This document shows positions 1 to 9,019 of a stretch of 48,116 bases of DNA, in pieces. Source of the stretch: Tritrichomonas foetus. Lineage: Eukaryota > Parabasalia > Tritrichomonadida > Tritrichomonadidae. Location: positions 191,353 to 239,468 of the forward strand of contig MLAK01000549.1 of the NCBI GenBank assembly GCA_001839685.1, in the 5' to 3' direction. Position numbers and translations under genes: made by a program. Numbering within the stretch: the stretch's first letter is position 1; each line of letters opens with the position of its first letter. The notes below the pieces were generated by a model. The model did no database searches, was not told where the DNA came from, and saw nothing but the letters and a program-made list of their open reading frames with translations.

Positions 1-1654
1 AAGAAGAAATTAAATCAGAAGAAGGAACCAAATCAGAAGAAGAAACTAAACACCAAGAAGAAACAGGTGAAAAAGTAGATTTGGAAGAAAAGCAAGAATC
101 ATCAAAAGATGAATACGAAGAAGAAGAGGAAGAAGACAGAAAACCAATAAATGAAGTATCCAGCATTACTATTGATACCGTGGATCTTAAAACACATACA
201 GAGGAAGAAGAATCAGCAAAAGAAGAAGGATTCTTCTCAGAAGAAGACAAATCAGAATCAGTTAAAAGTTATTCAGCGTCATCATCAGCAGAACCAATAA
301 AAGAAGATGAAGACAAGGTTGAATCAGAACAGCAAGAACAGCAACAATCAGAACAAGAGGAAAAACAAGGANAAGAAGAAACAGTAGCAGAAGAAGAAGA
401 ACATAATCCAGGAACACCAATGAACTATTTGAAATCAGCNGCCGATGCAGGTCATTTGAAAGCGATTCTTGAATATGCACAACTTTCATTTGAACAAGAA
501 GAATATTCTACATCACTTCATTATTTCAAAGAAGCATTTTCACTCGGATATCATGATTCACTTTTCTTTGAAAAGATGAAAACATATGGAACTATTGTTG
601 AATCTTCTAATCAAACGGATGTTTGTAGAGGTTTTTATGAACTTTCGGAAGAAGGATTATCACAGACCGTTGAAACTCGATCAGTTTCATTGAATATTGA
701 AGATCATGCTGAAGATCATACTGAAGATCATGCTGAAGATCATGCTGAAGAAGATATTGAAGCTGAAGTTCACAAAGAAGAAGAAGAAACAGTTCANAAC
801 TTTCGGAAGAAGGATTATCACAGACCGTTGAAACTCGATCAGTTTCATTGAATATTGAAGATCATGCTGAAGATCATACTGAAGATCATGCTGAAGATCA
901 TGCTGAAGAAGATATTGAAGCTGAAGTTCACAAAGAAGAAGAAGAAACAGTTCAAAAAGAAGAAGAAGAAGGAACAGTTCATAAAGAAGAAGAAGAAGAA
1001 GGAACAGTTCATAAAGAAGAAGAAGTTCGTAAAGACAATTACATTGAAAATATTTCTTCAAATGTTGTTCAAGAAAGGGATGTAGAAGTAGAAGATGTAC
1101 AAGCAAAAGAAGAGATACCTGTGGAAACTGACTCCCAAGTCAACCTTGTCGAAATTCAAGAAGTCGAAATAGAAATTGTTCCTGCTCAAGAACCAAGTGA
1201 CAAACCAATTAAAGACTTAACTCCTTCTGAAGGTCTAAACTACATCAAGAAATCAGCAGAACAAGGAAATACGGGTGCAATGAACGTTCTTGCTTTCCTT
1301 TATCGAAATGGCGAAGGAGTCGAAAAGAACCTTGAAGAAGCTGCTCATCTCTTTGAAGCCTCAGCTAAACTTGGAAACACCAGCGGAATGAATAATTACG
1401 CAAAAATGCTTCGTTCTGGACTTGGAGTTCCAGTTGATTTGGAAGGTGCAAGAAAATACTTTGAAATGGCTGCAGAAAAAGGAAATCCAAACGCTTTCAA
1501 CAACCTTGGACTTATGTATTCAAAGGGAGAAGGTGTAAAAAGAAGCAAAACTAAGGCAATTAAATACTTTAGGAAAGGTGAAGAACTTGGAAACAAAAGA
1601 GCAAGCAAAAATCTTCAGATCTTACTCAACAGTAGCAGTCCTAAGAAGCCTTAA
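1..1654 (+). CDS. Sel1-repeat protein with long acidic N-terminal region (5' partial, frame broken by a duplication)
   Basis: The frame is open to the left window edge, so the start lies outside. The first ~400 bases encode Glu/Lys/Ser-rich low complexity, followed by a Sel1/TPR-like helical pair around 415-570. A second acidic stretch has four EDHA-type tetrapeptides and E/K-rich blocks. At least three clear Sel1 repeats follow from about 1225 to 1620 (cores such as GVEKNLEEAAHLFEASAKLG). Sel1 repeats are alpha-solenoid protein-interaction modules, so a scaffold role is inferred. The reading frame changes between 641 and 956, where a 158-bp block occurs twice in tandem. Because 158 is not a multiple of three, the second copy shifts the frame, and removing one copy exactly restores a single frame. 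The stop is TAAA, the trichomonad stop/polyadenylation overlap. Domain call firm; integrity uncertain. Confidence 0.8.
641..956. repeat. 158-bp exact tandem duplication with N at the junction
   Basis: Copy 1 is 641-798 and copy 2 is 799-956. They match base for base apart from an N at 797 at the join. The block itself contains four 12-bp GAAGATCATGCT-type units. It breaks the Sel1 frame, and an unresolved N exactly at the boundary suggests two contig ends laid side by side without merging. A real recent duplication is the alternative. Two other Ns, at 372 and 440, show no flanking duplication. Confidence 0.85.
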
Positions 1655-1968
1655 ATTCTTGATTAAATGTTTATTTGCCAACTTTTTATATGAAAATCCA
1701 TTTTTCACTTTTTACTTAAGTGATATTTCATTTGTAAAATTATCATACTTTCGAATATTTAATAATTTAATTCTATGACTAACCACAACACGGCTTTCAG
1801 CTCATAAATATACATTTTATAAGACAATCATTATGATTATTTTGTCTTCACCTAATGAATGATTTTCAGTTCTAAAACACAACAAATCCATATAAAAAAA
1901 TATCAGTAAATCGAATGAATGTAAACGGCTTTTAGAAACAAAAACACACGAAATTTCCACTACAAAAA
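1655..1968. other. Convergent intergenic spacer
   Basis: AT-rich spacer between the 3' ends of the Sel1 gene and the BTB-like gene. I see no RNA gene, repeat or convincing reading frame. Confidence 0.5.
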
Positions 1969-2706
1969 TTACTTTGGACGAGCTTTCATGACAGCTTCTT
2001 TAATTACTTCTCCAGCTTCTGGAAAATCATCGTCCTCAATGTATTCGATGAAGTCTTGAATGTTAGCTGGCGTCAAATCTTGGAAATAATGAAAGCAGAT
2101 TTTTTTGAACACAGCTAAGAAATCAGGTTTATCTGCTAAAATATCTTTCATTATTTGATAAGTTCGTTTTGTGAAGTGAAATTCGTCATTAAAAAAAATT
2201 TGATTATAAATTTCGATGGGCATTTTTTTCAAGTCTGGGTTTTTGGATAATGCTTCGAAATGACTTGCTGCAAATGAGGCACATACTTTAGTATCAAAAT
2301 CAACTTCGATCATTTTCAATAAAAGATTTAAACAATTTGACTCACTGATAACAGCGTGATACTCAATATTTGCAATTTTCTTTAGTTCTTCATTCCCAAA
2401 GATTTCAGCAATTCTATACAAAAAGAAACAATTATCAATATTTATAGAATAATCATGATCATAAACAATGTCCATAATTAATTGGAAATTATGATTTTTA
2501 TCATTAATTTCAACATTATAGGATTTCATGTTCGGATCTTTTTGGAGCAGATCTCCGATAATTGGTGATAGAATGCAAGCAACAAGCTTGAAAGTTGGAT
2601 AATGATCTTTTCCAACGATAAATTCAAAATCTCTATCAATTGGAAGGCATTCTAAGTTTCTAAGTCCTTTTGATGAGATAGAAATTGTTGTTTTATTTGC
2701 TTCCAT
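1969..2706 (-). CDS. BTB/POZ-like domain protein
   Basis: 245 aa. The N-terminal ~100 residues follow the trichomonad BTB-like pattern: a hydrophobic DFEFIVG strand, a YPTFKLVACILSP segment, then a helical region through LYRIAEIFGNEEL (about residues 25-120). The rest is helical and resembles the BACK-like linker that often precedes ankyrin or LRR repeats in this group, but no repeats follow, so this is a short or repeat-less member. BTB domains mediate dimerisation and often recruit Cul3 ligases, and that role is only inferred here. The ATG is the first in frame. I see no good Inr close upstream. Low complexity is absent, and the frame is intact. Confidence 0.6.
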   Translation of the reverse strand: MEANKTTISISSKGLRNLECLPIDRDFEFIVGKDHYPTFKLVACILSPIIGDLLQKDPNMKSYNVEINDKNHNFQLIMDIVYDHDYSINIDNCFFLYRIAEIFGNEELKKIANIEYHAVISESNCLNLLLKMIEVDFDTKVCASFAASHFEALSKNPDLKKMPIEIYNQIFFNDEFHFTKRTYQIMKDILADKPDFLAVFKKICFHYFQDLTPANIQDFIEYIEDDDFPEAGEVIKEAVMKARPK

Positions 2707-2843
2707 TCAAATATAATACTTCATCGGACAAATATAAATAGAAAGATTCAGTTGGGAAAATCTTTGCCATCGAATTCCCGATCAACTTTTTGATGACTTA
2801 TCTGTCCACGCTTGTTTTCGACCAAGTATGAATTGAAAAATCT

Positions 2844-3320
2844 TCAGAAATTATTCTCACTTTTCCTCTCAATTTCTTCATTTGACGTCAATGAAACATT
2901 TTTATTATCGCCCATTTTTTGAGTTGAGGATGTTTCAGGTGATGTCCTACAAATGAATGGATTGATGGACCCAAGTTGACTTGAAAATGCTGTTGTAAAG
3001 ATTTGATTTGATCTTTCACAACCAAAGTTAGGTAGACTTGAATGATTTTGTCGCGTTAAAGGTAAATCATCGAGTTCTTCTTCTTTATCATCTTCAATCT
3101 CTTCATCTTCTTCATCTTCAAATTGATCATCGTCATTTTCATCCTGAATAGTTTTGGCCTTTGCATTCTTCAGGTGTGACTCTTTTTCCAGAAATACTTC
3201 AATCGCAGCAGCATTCTCAGAATGGTTGTAATTATCAGGTTCGAAATGATCTGTTTCATCATCCAAATTGAAGAACTGATCCAGCGATTGGTTCTCAAAA
3301 AAACACTTACATGTGTTCAT
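2844..3320 (-). CDS. Small acidic protein of unknown function
   Basis: 158 aa. I recognise no domain. A central Asp/Glu-rich stretch (about residues 60-87) lies between a Cys/Phe-containing N-terminus and a Ser/Thr-rich C-terminus. No signal peptide or membrane segment is visible. The acidic core and lack of hydrophobic segments suggest a soluble, possibly nuclear, protein. The start is supported by a TCACAT initiator ending 2 nt before the ATG, giving a predicted 5' UTR of about 5 nt, as is typical of trichomonads. It is likely transcribed separately from the BTB-like gene 137 bp downstream on the same strand. Reality of the gene is moderately supported by that Inr. Confidence 0.5.
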   Translation of the reverse strand: MNTCKCFFENQSLDQFFNLDDETDHFEPDNYNHSENAAAIEVFLEKESHLKNAKAKTIQDENDDDQFEDEEDEEIEDDKEEELDDLPLTRQNHSSLPNFGCERSNQIFTTAFSSQLGSINPFICRTSPETSSTQKMGDNKNVSLTSNEEIERKSENNF

Positions 3321-3321
3321 G

Positions 3322-3327
3322 ATGTGA
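3322..3327 (-). promoter_or_regulatory. Trichomonad initiator (Inr), TCACAT
   Basis: On the minus strand, TCACAT fits TCA-Y-(T/A) with the A at about 3325, five bases from the ATG at 3320. Its position supports that start. Confidence 0.5.
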
Positions 3328-4309
3328 GTTTTCGGTTTTCTGATTTAAAAGAAAATGAAGTGTTTGCTCGGGAATTTACGTCAGAAATCAAATCGAAAAA
3401 CTCATGAAAGAAATTGAGGAATAAGGCCAAAATAGGGTCAAAATATCGAATAATAAATGGTTTTTCCCAAGGAGAACCCCGGGGAATTTCAATGGTGAAG
3501 TGAATTTTTCCTGTATTTTTTCAATGGAGCGAAAAAAAAGATAAAAACGAGAATATCTCTGAAATAAATCTATTTATATATATTTTATGGAATATTTAAA
3601 TAATTATACATTTAGTTGTTCTAAATAAATCTTTTGTCAAGAATTTAAAGATGTTCCAATACAGATAATAGATCAATATCTAAATATTTATTTCAATTTA
3701 TTCAATTCATAGAAATTTTTGATTGACCATGAATAAAACGTTTCATGGAGCTCCAACGCTGAAATGATTCTGTGCAAAAACGCGAGAAATTTTCATGAAA
3801 TAAAGAACAAAATTTATTTAAGAAACTTCTTTGTTCTTTTTGATCGATCTTCACGAATCTATTGACAATTTTCCTTCAATCCATGATGCAAATTATGATG
3901 ATTATCATTATTTTTCAAATGAAAATCTATTGGTATAGTGATAGTCAGTAGAAATAAGTGAAATAGTATTCGTCATTTTCTTGATGGTTAAGAAATATTT
4001 AGTTAACCATTTTTACAAATCAAATGTTATGAATCAAGTTTAAAAAAACAAAATTAGAACAGGATCAGTTATATATACCAAAACACCATATTTCTCGTAC
4101 ATTTTTTCACACAGATGATTATATCACAAACACTTACCATATTCATTCGCTTACAATCAAAATTGTGATAAAGAATTAAAATTTAAAAGCATCTCACTTT
4201 AAGCTAGAAAAATCATCAGAAACACTCAGAACAAAACAGTGCCAATTTCAATCATTGGAAATTGTGTCATCATATTTGGACAAATAAGTATTGAATAATT
4301 TGAAAACAA
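3328..4309. other. Long divergent intergenic region
   Basis: About 1 kb of AT-rich DNA between the minus-strand acidic gene and the plus-strand L19e gene. I see no RNA gene or convincing reading frame. A C/G patch (CCCCGGGG-like) near 3478 is locally unusual. Promoter elements occur only at the L19e end. Confidence 0.45.
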
Positions 4310-4316
4310 AACGATT
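4310..4316 (+). promoter_or_regulatory. ACGAT (M3/Myb-like) box upstream of L19e
   Basis: AACGATT lies about 55 nt upstream of the L19e ATG. Trichomonas vaginalis promoters are reported to carry ACGAT-type M3/Myb recognition motifs upstream of the start. The match is short, so this is suggestive only. Confidence 0.35.
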
Positions 4317-4362
4317 AAAACCAATTTAATTTTAGTATCGGTTTTTACGGTTATGGTCTTGG

Positions 4363-4370
4363 CCTTTTCC
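4363..4370 (+). promoter_or_regulatory. CCTTTTCC start-site element (M5-like) at L19e
   Basis: CCTTTTCC abuts the ATG at 4372, and no TCA-type Inr is present nearby. It resembles the pyrimidine-rich M5 core element described as an alternative initiator in T. vaginalis. Assignment is by resemblance. Confidence 0.35.
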
Positions 4371-4371
4371 G

Positions 4372-4911
4372 ATGTCGTGCTTGAAACTTCAAAAGAGATT
4401 AGCGGCATCCGTCCTTGAATGCGGACTTGGCCGCGTTTGGATGGATGAATCCGAAACTTCCACAATCGCCATGGCTAACTCACGTCAACAAATTCGCAAA
4501 CTTATCGGTGATGGAATCATCGTCCGCCGCCCAGTTGGAATGCACTCAAATGCCCGCCACAGGATCAGGCTCCTTGCTAAGCGTGCCGGCCGTCACCGCG
4601 GTTTTGGAAAACGCCGTGGTGGTAAGAATGCCCGCCTTAACAACAAATGGCAATGGATCCGCCGCATTCGCGTCCTCCGCCACACATTGAAGGACTTCCG
4701 CCAAAAGCAAGAAATCGATCGCCATTTATACAGGAAACTTTATTTGAAGGCAAAGGGTAACGAATTCCGTAACAAGCGTGTCCTTATGGAGCACATCCAT
4801 ACATTGAAGGCGGAACAAGAACGTGAAAAGACACTCCAAGCCCAAATCGAGGCTCGTCGTACACGTAGCCGCCGCATGCGTGAAAAGAAGGCTGCCGCTG
4901 CTGCACAGTAA
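4372..4911 (+). CDS. RPL19: 60S ribosomal protein L19 (eL19)
   Basis: 179 aa, close to the usual length. The N-terminus [14 protein letters not shown], the [19 protein letters not shown] segment and the Arg/Lys-rich [16 protein letters not shown] region are diagnostic of eukaryotic L19e, which sits in the large subunit and forms an intersubunit bridge through its long C-terminal helix. The helix here ends in an Ala run (KKAAAAAQ). Codon use is richer in GC-ending codons than in neighbours, as expected for a highly expressed gene. The stop is within TAAA, which in trichomonads doubles as the polyadenylation signal. The ATG at 4372 gives the family's normal N-terminus. Confidence 0.97.
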   Translation: MSCLKLQKRLAASVLECGLGRVWMDESETSTIAMANSRQQIRKLIGDGIIVRRPVGMHSNARHRIRLLAKRAGRHRGFGKRRGGKNARLNNKWQWIRRIRVLRHTLKDFRQKQEIDRHLYRKLYLKAKGNEFRNKRVLMEHIHTLKAEQEREKTLQAQIEARRTRSRRMREKKAAAAAQ

Positions 4912-5443
4912 ACAGAAAATAAGCTTTTGATACAAATTTTAAATCTCTCTCTCTTTTTATTTTTTCTCTTTTTGAGAAATGAGATCCATGAAATGTGATA
5001 TGAAAAACGTGTTTGAATCTCAACAGAAGTGAGTAGCTTTAAAAAATGCATCATTCAAATAAATATAATTCTGTTATCACATGGATAGCAGTGATGCTTT
5101 TGAAGATGGGAAATCGAGATTATGGAGTTCTTAAGATATACTGACGTGAATCATTATTTAATTACTTAAACACATTTCATTTTTTATTTCATTTGTGAAA
5201 CTAAGATATATCTTCGAAGTAACTCAGAATGACAAATAAAATCATCTTCATCTATGTTCCGATTTTGGAATGTTATGTTTAAAGAAAAAATCATCATTTG
5301 CCGCTTTTTCTTTTCTCTTGATGTTGAAAACTTCACTTCAGAAACAAAACAAGATACATAAACAAAAAATAATATCGAAAGTAGTTTTTATCATAAAAAC
5401 ATGGAATTGGCGATTTCTAGATATTTTATATAGAAAAAAGACT
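4912..5443. other. Convergent intergenic spacer
   Basis: 532 bp between the L19e stop and the stop of the SAC-like gene. It holds a CT-rich run just after L19e and otherwise AT-rich sequence, with no gene I can support. Confidence 0.45.
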
Positions 5444-8400
5444 TCAGTGGATGACAAATTTAAGATTGTGGGGTCTCATCGTTGCTACACGGTCAGCGTA
5501 AAACACCTTCACTGTGTCGGCCAAAACTCCATCTTTGTCAATCTTATACCAAAGTTTTGATCCATTTGACGCTTCAGGCAATATAATGTGTTTGTAGCCA
5601 GCAAGCTCACCTTTCTTGTACATTGCAATATATAACGATAGAGGAACTGTTACTCCCTTTTCGACGACCATTTCTACCATGATTGCTTTAATTCTTGATT
5701 CTCGATCGAGTTTCAATGTTTCTGTGCGTGAGGAAGGTTCGTAAGTTGATGTTACTAATGCAGGATGTGTAGTTCGAAGGTGTTCGGCCGGGTGGGGTGA
5801 GATTTCTTCAATTGGATATTCTGTACCAATATAATAAACTTGTAGGCGATTCAATTCGAGATCATTTTGGAAAGATTTGATTGAGAATTTTAATCTTTGG
5901 GTGATTGGCTGTTCATTGAAGATAAATTCAATTTGATTGTCATTTAATCGATTCATTTCAAGTTTGTTTTGTTTTTCATCATAGACTTCGAAAGAATCAG
6001 ATGTTGAATTTATTACGATTTTGAGGACGATGGCCTGCTTAACGATGAATAAAAGGAAATCTTTTTCTTCGTTATTTTGAAGAACCAATGATCCACCATC
6101 GTGCCAAAGAAGAGAATTCTCTTCATTCAAGAATGCAGCAGTCGCTTCGTTTGTGATACATTGGATTCCTTCTCCGAAGTCATCATTTGCACCTGCTGTT
6201 TCAAAGTGTGGTGGTTGAATTTCGATTGATTTATATTCATTTTCGTAATTTTCTGTGAACTTCGAAAGATTTTCCGCTTTTTCATAACATTTTGGACAGA
6301 TTGGGAATGAATGTCCGGAATTTCGTTCTTTACAGGGCTTAATCATAGATGGGACATCATCTGAAGGACTGAAATATTTTGGCATATCACCATAAGGGTT
6401 TCCACATAAGGCGCATAAAAATGTTGGAGTTGCGAGTAATTGAGAGCGAGTATCCACTAGCCAAGGCGAAATTGAACGCGATAAAGCTAATTTGGATCTA
6501 AAGTCTTCATGAACATTTAAATCTAATCGAACTTTTTCAAGTTGAATTGAATCATATAGAGTACGAGGACTTTTCAGGAATTCATTAAAGCTTTCTTCAA
6601 ATTTGGCTTCTGCTTCCTTTTCTTCATTTTCGGGAAGTGATATCATTTTGTGAGGAATTATGACTGGTTCTCTACTGAAAACTGATTTCGCTTCAATTCG
6701 AATACTACCAACAGAGAACTTAGAATCATCTGAATCAAATTTGAATGAAAGAAATCGAATATAGCGTTGGGAGTGAGTTTCATAGCCCCATTTTATGGCA
6801 TTGCCTGGTTTATATCTGAGCCAAGTTGGTGATTCGACTTGTGGAAGAAGAACATCTGCTATTCTATCCATATGGTTAATATCCATTCCTCCAGTGATGT
6901 GAACTCCATTTAACTTTTGGTTGGTTGGATACATTAGAATCATAATGGAAAAGAGAACCATTGGAGTTGGAAGGCACATTTGAAGTTCTTGAGATTCAAT
7001 GTCAAATTGTTGAATGTTTGGTGAGAAAACAGCACGAGGGAATTGAACAATACTTGTATCGTTTTCACCACTATTGTTGATATTTGGAACAACGAACATG
7101 TGGCGGGGGTCAATTCGGTGATACCAGCTTAGTGGAGGTGGTTTGGTCCACATTTCGATGAGTTTTTGGCGATTTGGATCATTTACCACATTTTGCATAC
7201 GACGTTGGAGAGTAATGTTGGTATCTGAGGAGCTGACAACAATGGATGGGGAAAACTTTTTAATGGCGTTGGTCTTGATGGCTTGAGTATTTGTATAAAG
7301 TCGAGATACGACATTACCAGAATTGACGAATGCAATTGCAAGGAAGTCGATAATTGTTTGATCTATGATAAGATTTGGTTGATATGGATCAGCATCTGGA
7401 GTTTTAGTCAAACCAACTTTTTTCTCTTTGCACCAGTCAGCTGCAGCTTTCATAGCGTAATAGAAAGTAGCAAGGTTGGTACGATCGAGGGAATCAGCGC
7501 AATTGAAGCGCATGAGGCCTTGTTGACGTTCTAAAATTTCATATCCATAGTCAAGTAAAAGATCTTTTGATTTATCTTTTTCTATGACTTCTTTGAATTC
7601 AACAGATTTCTTTTGTTCTCTTTCTTTTTCTTTTTGTTCTTCTTCTCCTTCAATTCTTTGTTCTTCTCCTTCAGCTTTTTGTTCATCTTCTCCTTCAACT
7701 TTTTGTTCTTCTTCTTCTTCAACTTTTTGTTCTCCTTCTCCTTCAACTTTTTGTTCTCCTTCTCCTTCAACTTTTTGTTCTCCTTCTCCTTCAACTTGTT
7801 GTTCTTCTCCTTCAACCTTTTGTTCTTCTCCTTCAACCTTTTGTTCTTCTTCTTGTTGTGGTTTTGCTTGAGGTTCATTTGTTTCGGTTTGCTTCTGAGA
7901 TTTGAATTTGCCATGAGTAAATCCATCACCATCACCTAACGGACCAATATATGAAAGAAAGTCCATCATTGCCTCACCACTTCCATCTGCGTGAAGATGG
8001 GCATTTAAGTCGAATGGAGTGAAAAAGACGTTTTCGATGCCATGCTCGAAGAGCTGTCCAAGTGCCTTTGTAAAGAACTCTTTAATCTCATTTTCGGCAT
8101 GATCAGATTCAGTTTGAAGGAGAGAAACGCATCGAATTGGGATGTTGCCAAATCGCTCAGTAAGCAATTTAAAGTATTCGCATGTTCCATTGAAGTAGTC
8201 TTTGTCAACCGTGTGCTTTGGTGATGCCAATTTTGAGGTGAGAACGGTTTTCCAGCGGATTGGAATTGATCCTCTTCTCCAGCTTTCTGACCAAAACTCA
8301 TCGTCTTTGAAAAATAGAAGTTCGCATTCAACTTCATTTCCAGGTGAATTCAGGTCATTCAATCCTCTCGCGGCATATCTCGTTCCAGGATTTAAAACAG

Positions 8401-9019
8401 ATCTGCGGCAAACGTAGGCCAGGGAGAATCCAAATTTGTCGAAATCTTTTGACACGCAAACGCCTTGAACTAAATTGATGCAGACTTGAGGGATTCCAAG
8501 AATTTCAAATGGCTTGATCCATCCGTTGTTCCAAACAAATCCACGGTCTGGATTGGAAATTCCGTCAACTGGATAAAGTCTTGTTAAGTCGTATGTGTCG
8601 CAAAAGAAGTGATTCTCGTTGATTTGGAAATCTTCGAATATCGAGCTCTTTGAATTGTTTCCGCGTAAAGGAATATGAATGAAAGACGTATGTCTAACCG
8701 TTCTGATTTTATGACGAGGTGGAACATGTGCAGTTACTTTTGAATAATCGACAATTCCGATAGTAGACGAGTTTTCGGTCGTAGCAAGGCCAATAAGTCC
8801 GTCACCGTGAATTTTAACTTGCGCGCCAATATCCGTGAGTGCTTTTAATGCCATCGAATGATCAGGGAAAATATCAATAAATGGAATTCCAGTGTAGAGA
8901 GGGTTTCCGGTGGTTGTATCAACCGTTATGATATATGTTTCTTTCGTTGATGATGGGCTAACAACAATATACCAGAACCCATTACTAGAATAGAGTGCAT
9001 CAACAGTCGTTGATCTCAT
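5444..9019 (-). CDS. SAC9-like phosphoinositide phosphatase
   Basis: 1191 aa. The catalytic P-loop RFNCADSLDRTN has Cys507 and Arg513, matching the SAC-family CX5R(T/S) signature. The CADSLDRT form is that of plant SAC9 rather than Sac1 (CIDCLDRT). Residues ~1-375 form the rest of the SAC fold. An acidic repeat insert of ~80 residues (about 386-468) sits just before the catalytic loop. The C-terminal half (~650-1191) is long, as in SAC9, and contains Cys pairs (CALCGNPYG near 873 and PICPKCYEK near 907) that could bind zinc. SAC enzymes dephosphorylate PtdIns phosphates on membranes. No membrane segment is evident, so it is probably cytosolic or peripheral. SAC family is firm; substrate is unknown. 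Confidence 0.9.
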   Translation of the reverse strand: MRSTTVDALYSSNGFWYIVVSPSSTKETYIITVDTTTGNPLYTGIPFIDIFPDHSMALKALTDIGAQVKIHGDGLIGLATTENSSTIGIVDYSKVTAHVPPRHKIRTVRHTSFIHIPLRGNNSKSSIFEDFQINENHFFCDTYDLTRLYPVDGISNPDRGFVWNNGWIKPFEILGIPQVCINLVQGVCVSKDFDKFGFSLAYVCRRSVLNPGTRYAARGLNDLNSPGNEVECELLFFKDDEFWSESWRRGSIPIRWKTVLTSKLASPKHTVDKDYFNGTCEYFKLLTERFGNIPIRCVSLLQTESDHAENEIKEFFTKALGQLFEHGIENVFFTPFDLNAHLHADGSGEAMMDFLSYIGPLGDGDGFTHGKFKSQKQTETNEPQAKPQQEEEQKVEGEEQKVEGEEQQVEGEGEQKVEGEGEQKVEGEGEQKVEEEEEQKVEGEDEQKAEGEEQRIEGEEEQKEKEREQKKSVEFKEVIEKDKSKDLLLDYGYEILERQQGLMRFNCADSLDRTNLATFYYAMKAAADWCKEKKVGLTKTPDADPYQPNLIIDQTIIDFLAIAFVNSGNVVSRLYTNTQAIKTNAIKKFSPSIVVSSSDTNITLQRRMQNVVNDPNRQKLIEMWTKPPPLSWYHRIDPRHMFVVPNINNSGENDTSIVQFPRAVFSPNIQQFDIESQELQMCLPTPMVLFSIMILMYPTNQKLNGVHITGGMDINHMDRIADVLLPQVESPTWLRYKPGNAIKWGYETHSQRYIRFLSFKFDSDDSKFSVGSIRIEAKSVFSREPVIIPHKMISLPENEEKEAEAKFEESFNEFLKSPRTLYDSIQLEKVRLDLNVHEDFRSKLALSRSISPWLVDTRSQLLATPTFLCALCGNPYGDMPKYFSPSDDVPSMIKPCKERNSGHSFPICPKCYEKAENLSKFTENYENEYKSIEIQPPHFETAGANDDFGEGIQCITNEATAAFLNEENSLLWHDGGSLVLQNNEEKDFLLFIVKQAIVLKIVINSTSDSFEVYDEKQNKLEMNRLNDNQIEFIFNEQPITQRLKFSIKSFQNDLELNRLQVYYIGTEYPIEEISPHPAEHLRTTHPALVTSTYEPSSRTETLKLDRESRIKAIMVEMVVEKGVTVPLSLYIAMYKKGELAGYKHIILPEASNGSKLWYKIDKDGVLADTVKVFYADRVATMRPHNLKFVIH
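7616..7860 (-). repeat. Coding minisatellite in the SAC-like gene
   Basis: About ten degenerate in-frame units of 21-27 bp encode variants of EGE(G)EQKV. The strand carrying them is GAA/GAG-rich. The repeat lies inside the catalytic domain, between the SAC core and the CX5R loop. Confidence 0.85.

Noticed and set aside
262..1106. Leu/Phe-rich reading frames on the minus strand opposite the Sel1 gene
   Set aside because: They are antisense shadows of GAA/GAG-rich coding sequence and have no independent support.
7582..7939. Open frames opposite or alongside the SAC gene repeat, rich in Ser/Cys/Phe or Lys
   Set aside because: All arise from the 21-27-bp coding repeat being free of stops in several frames.
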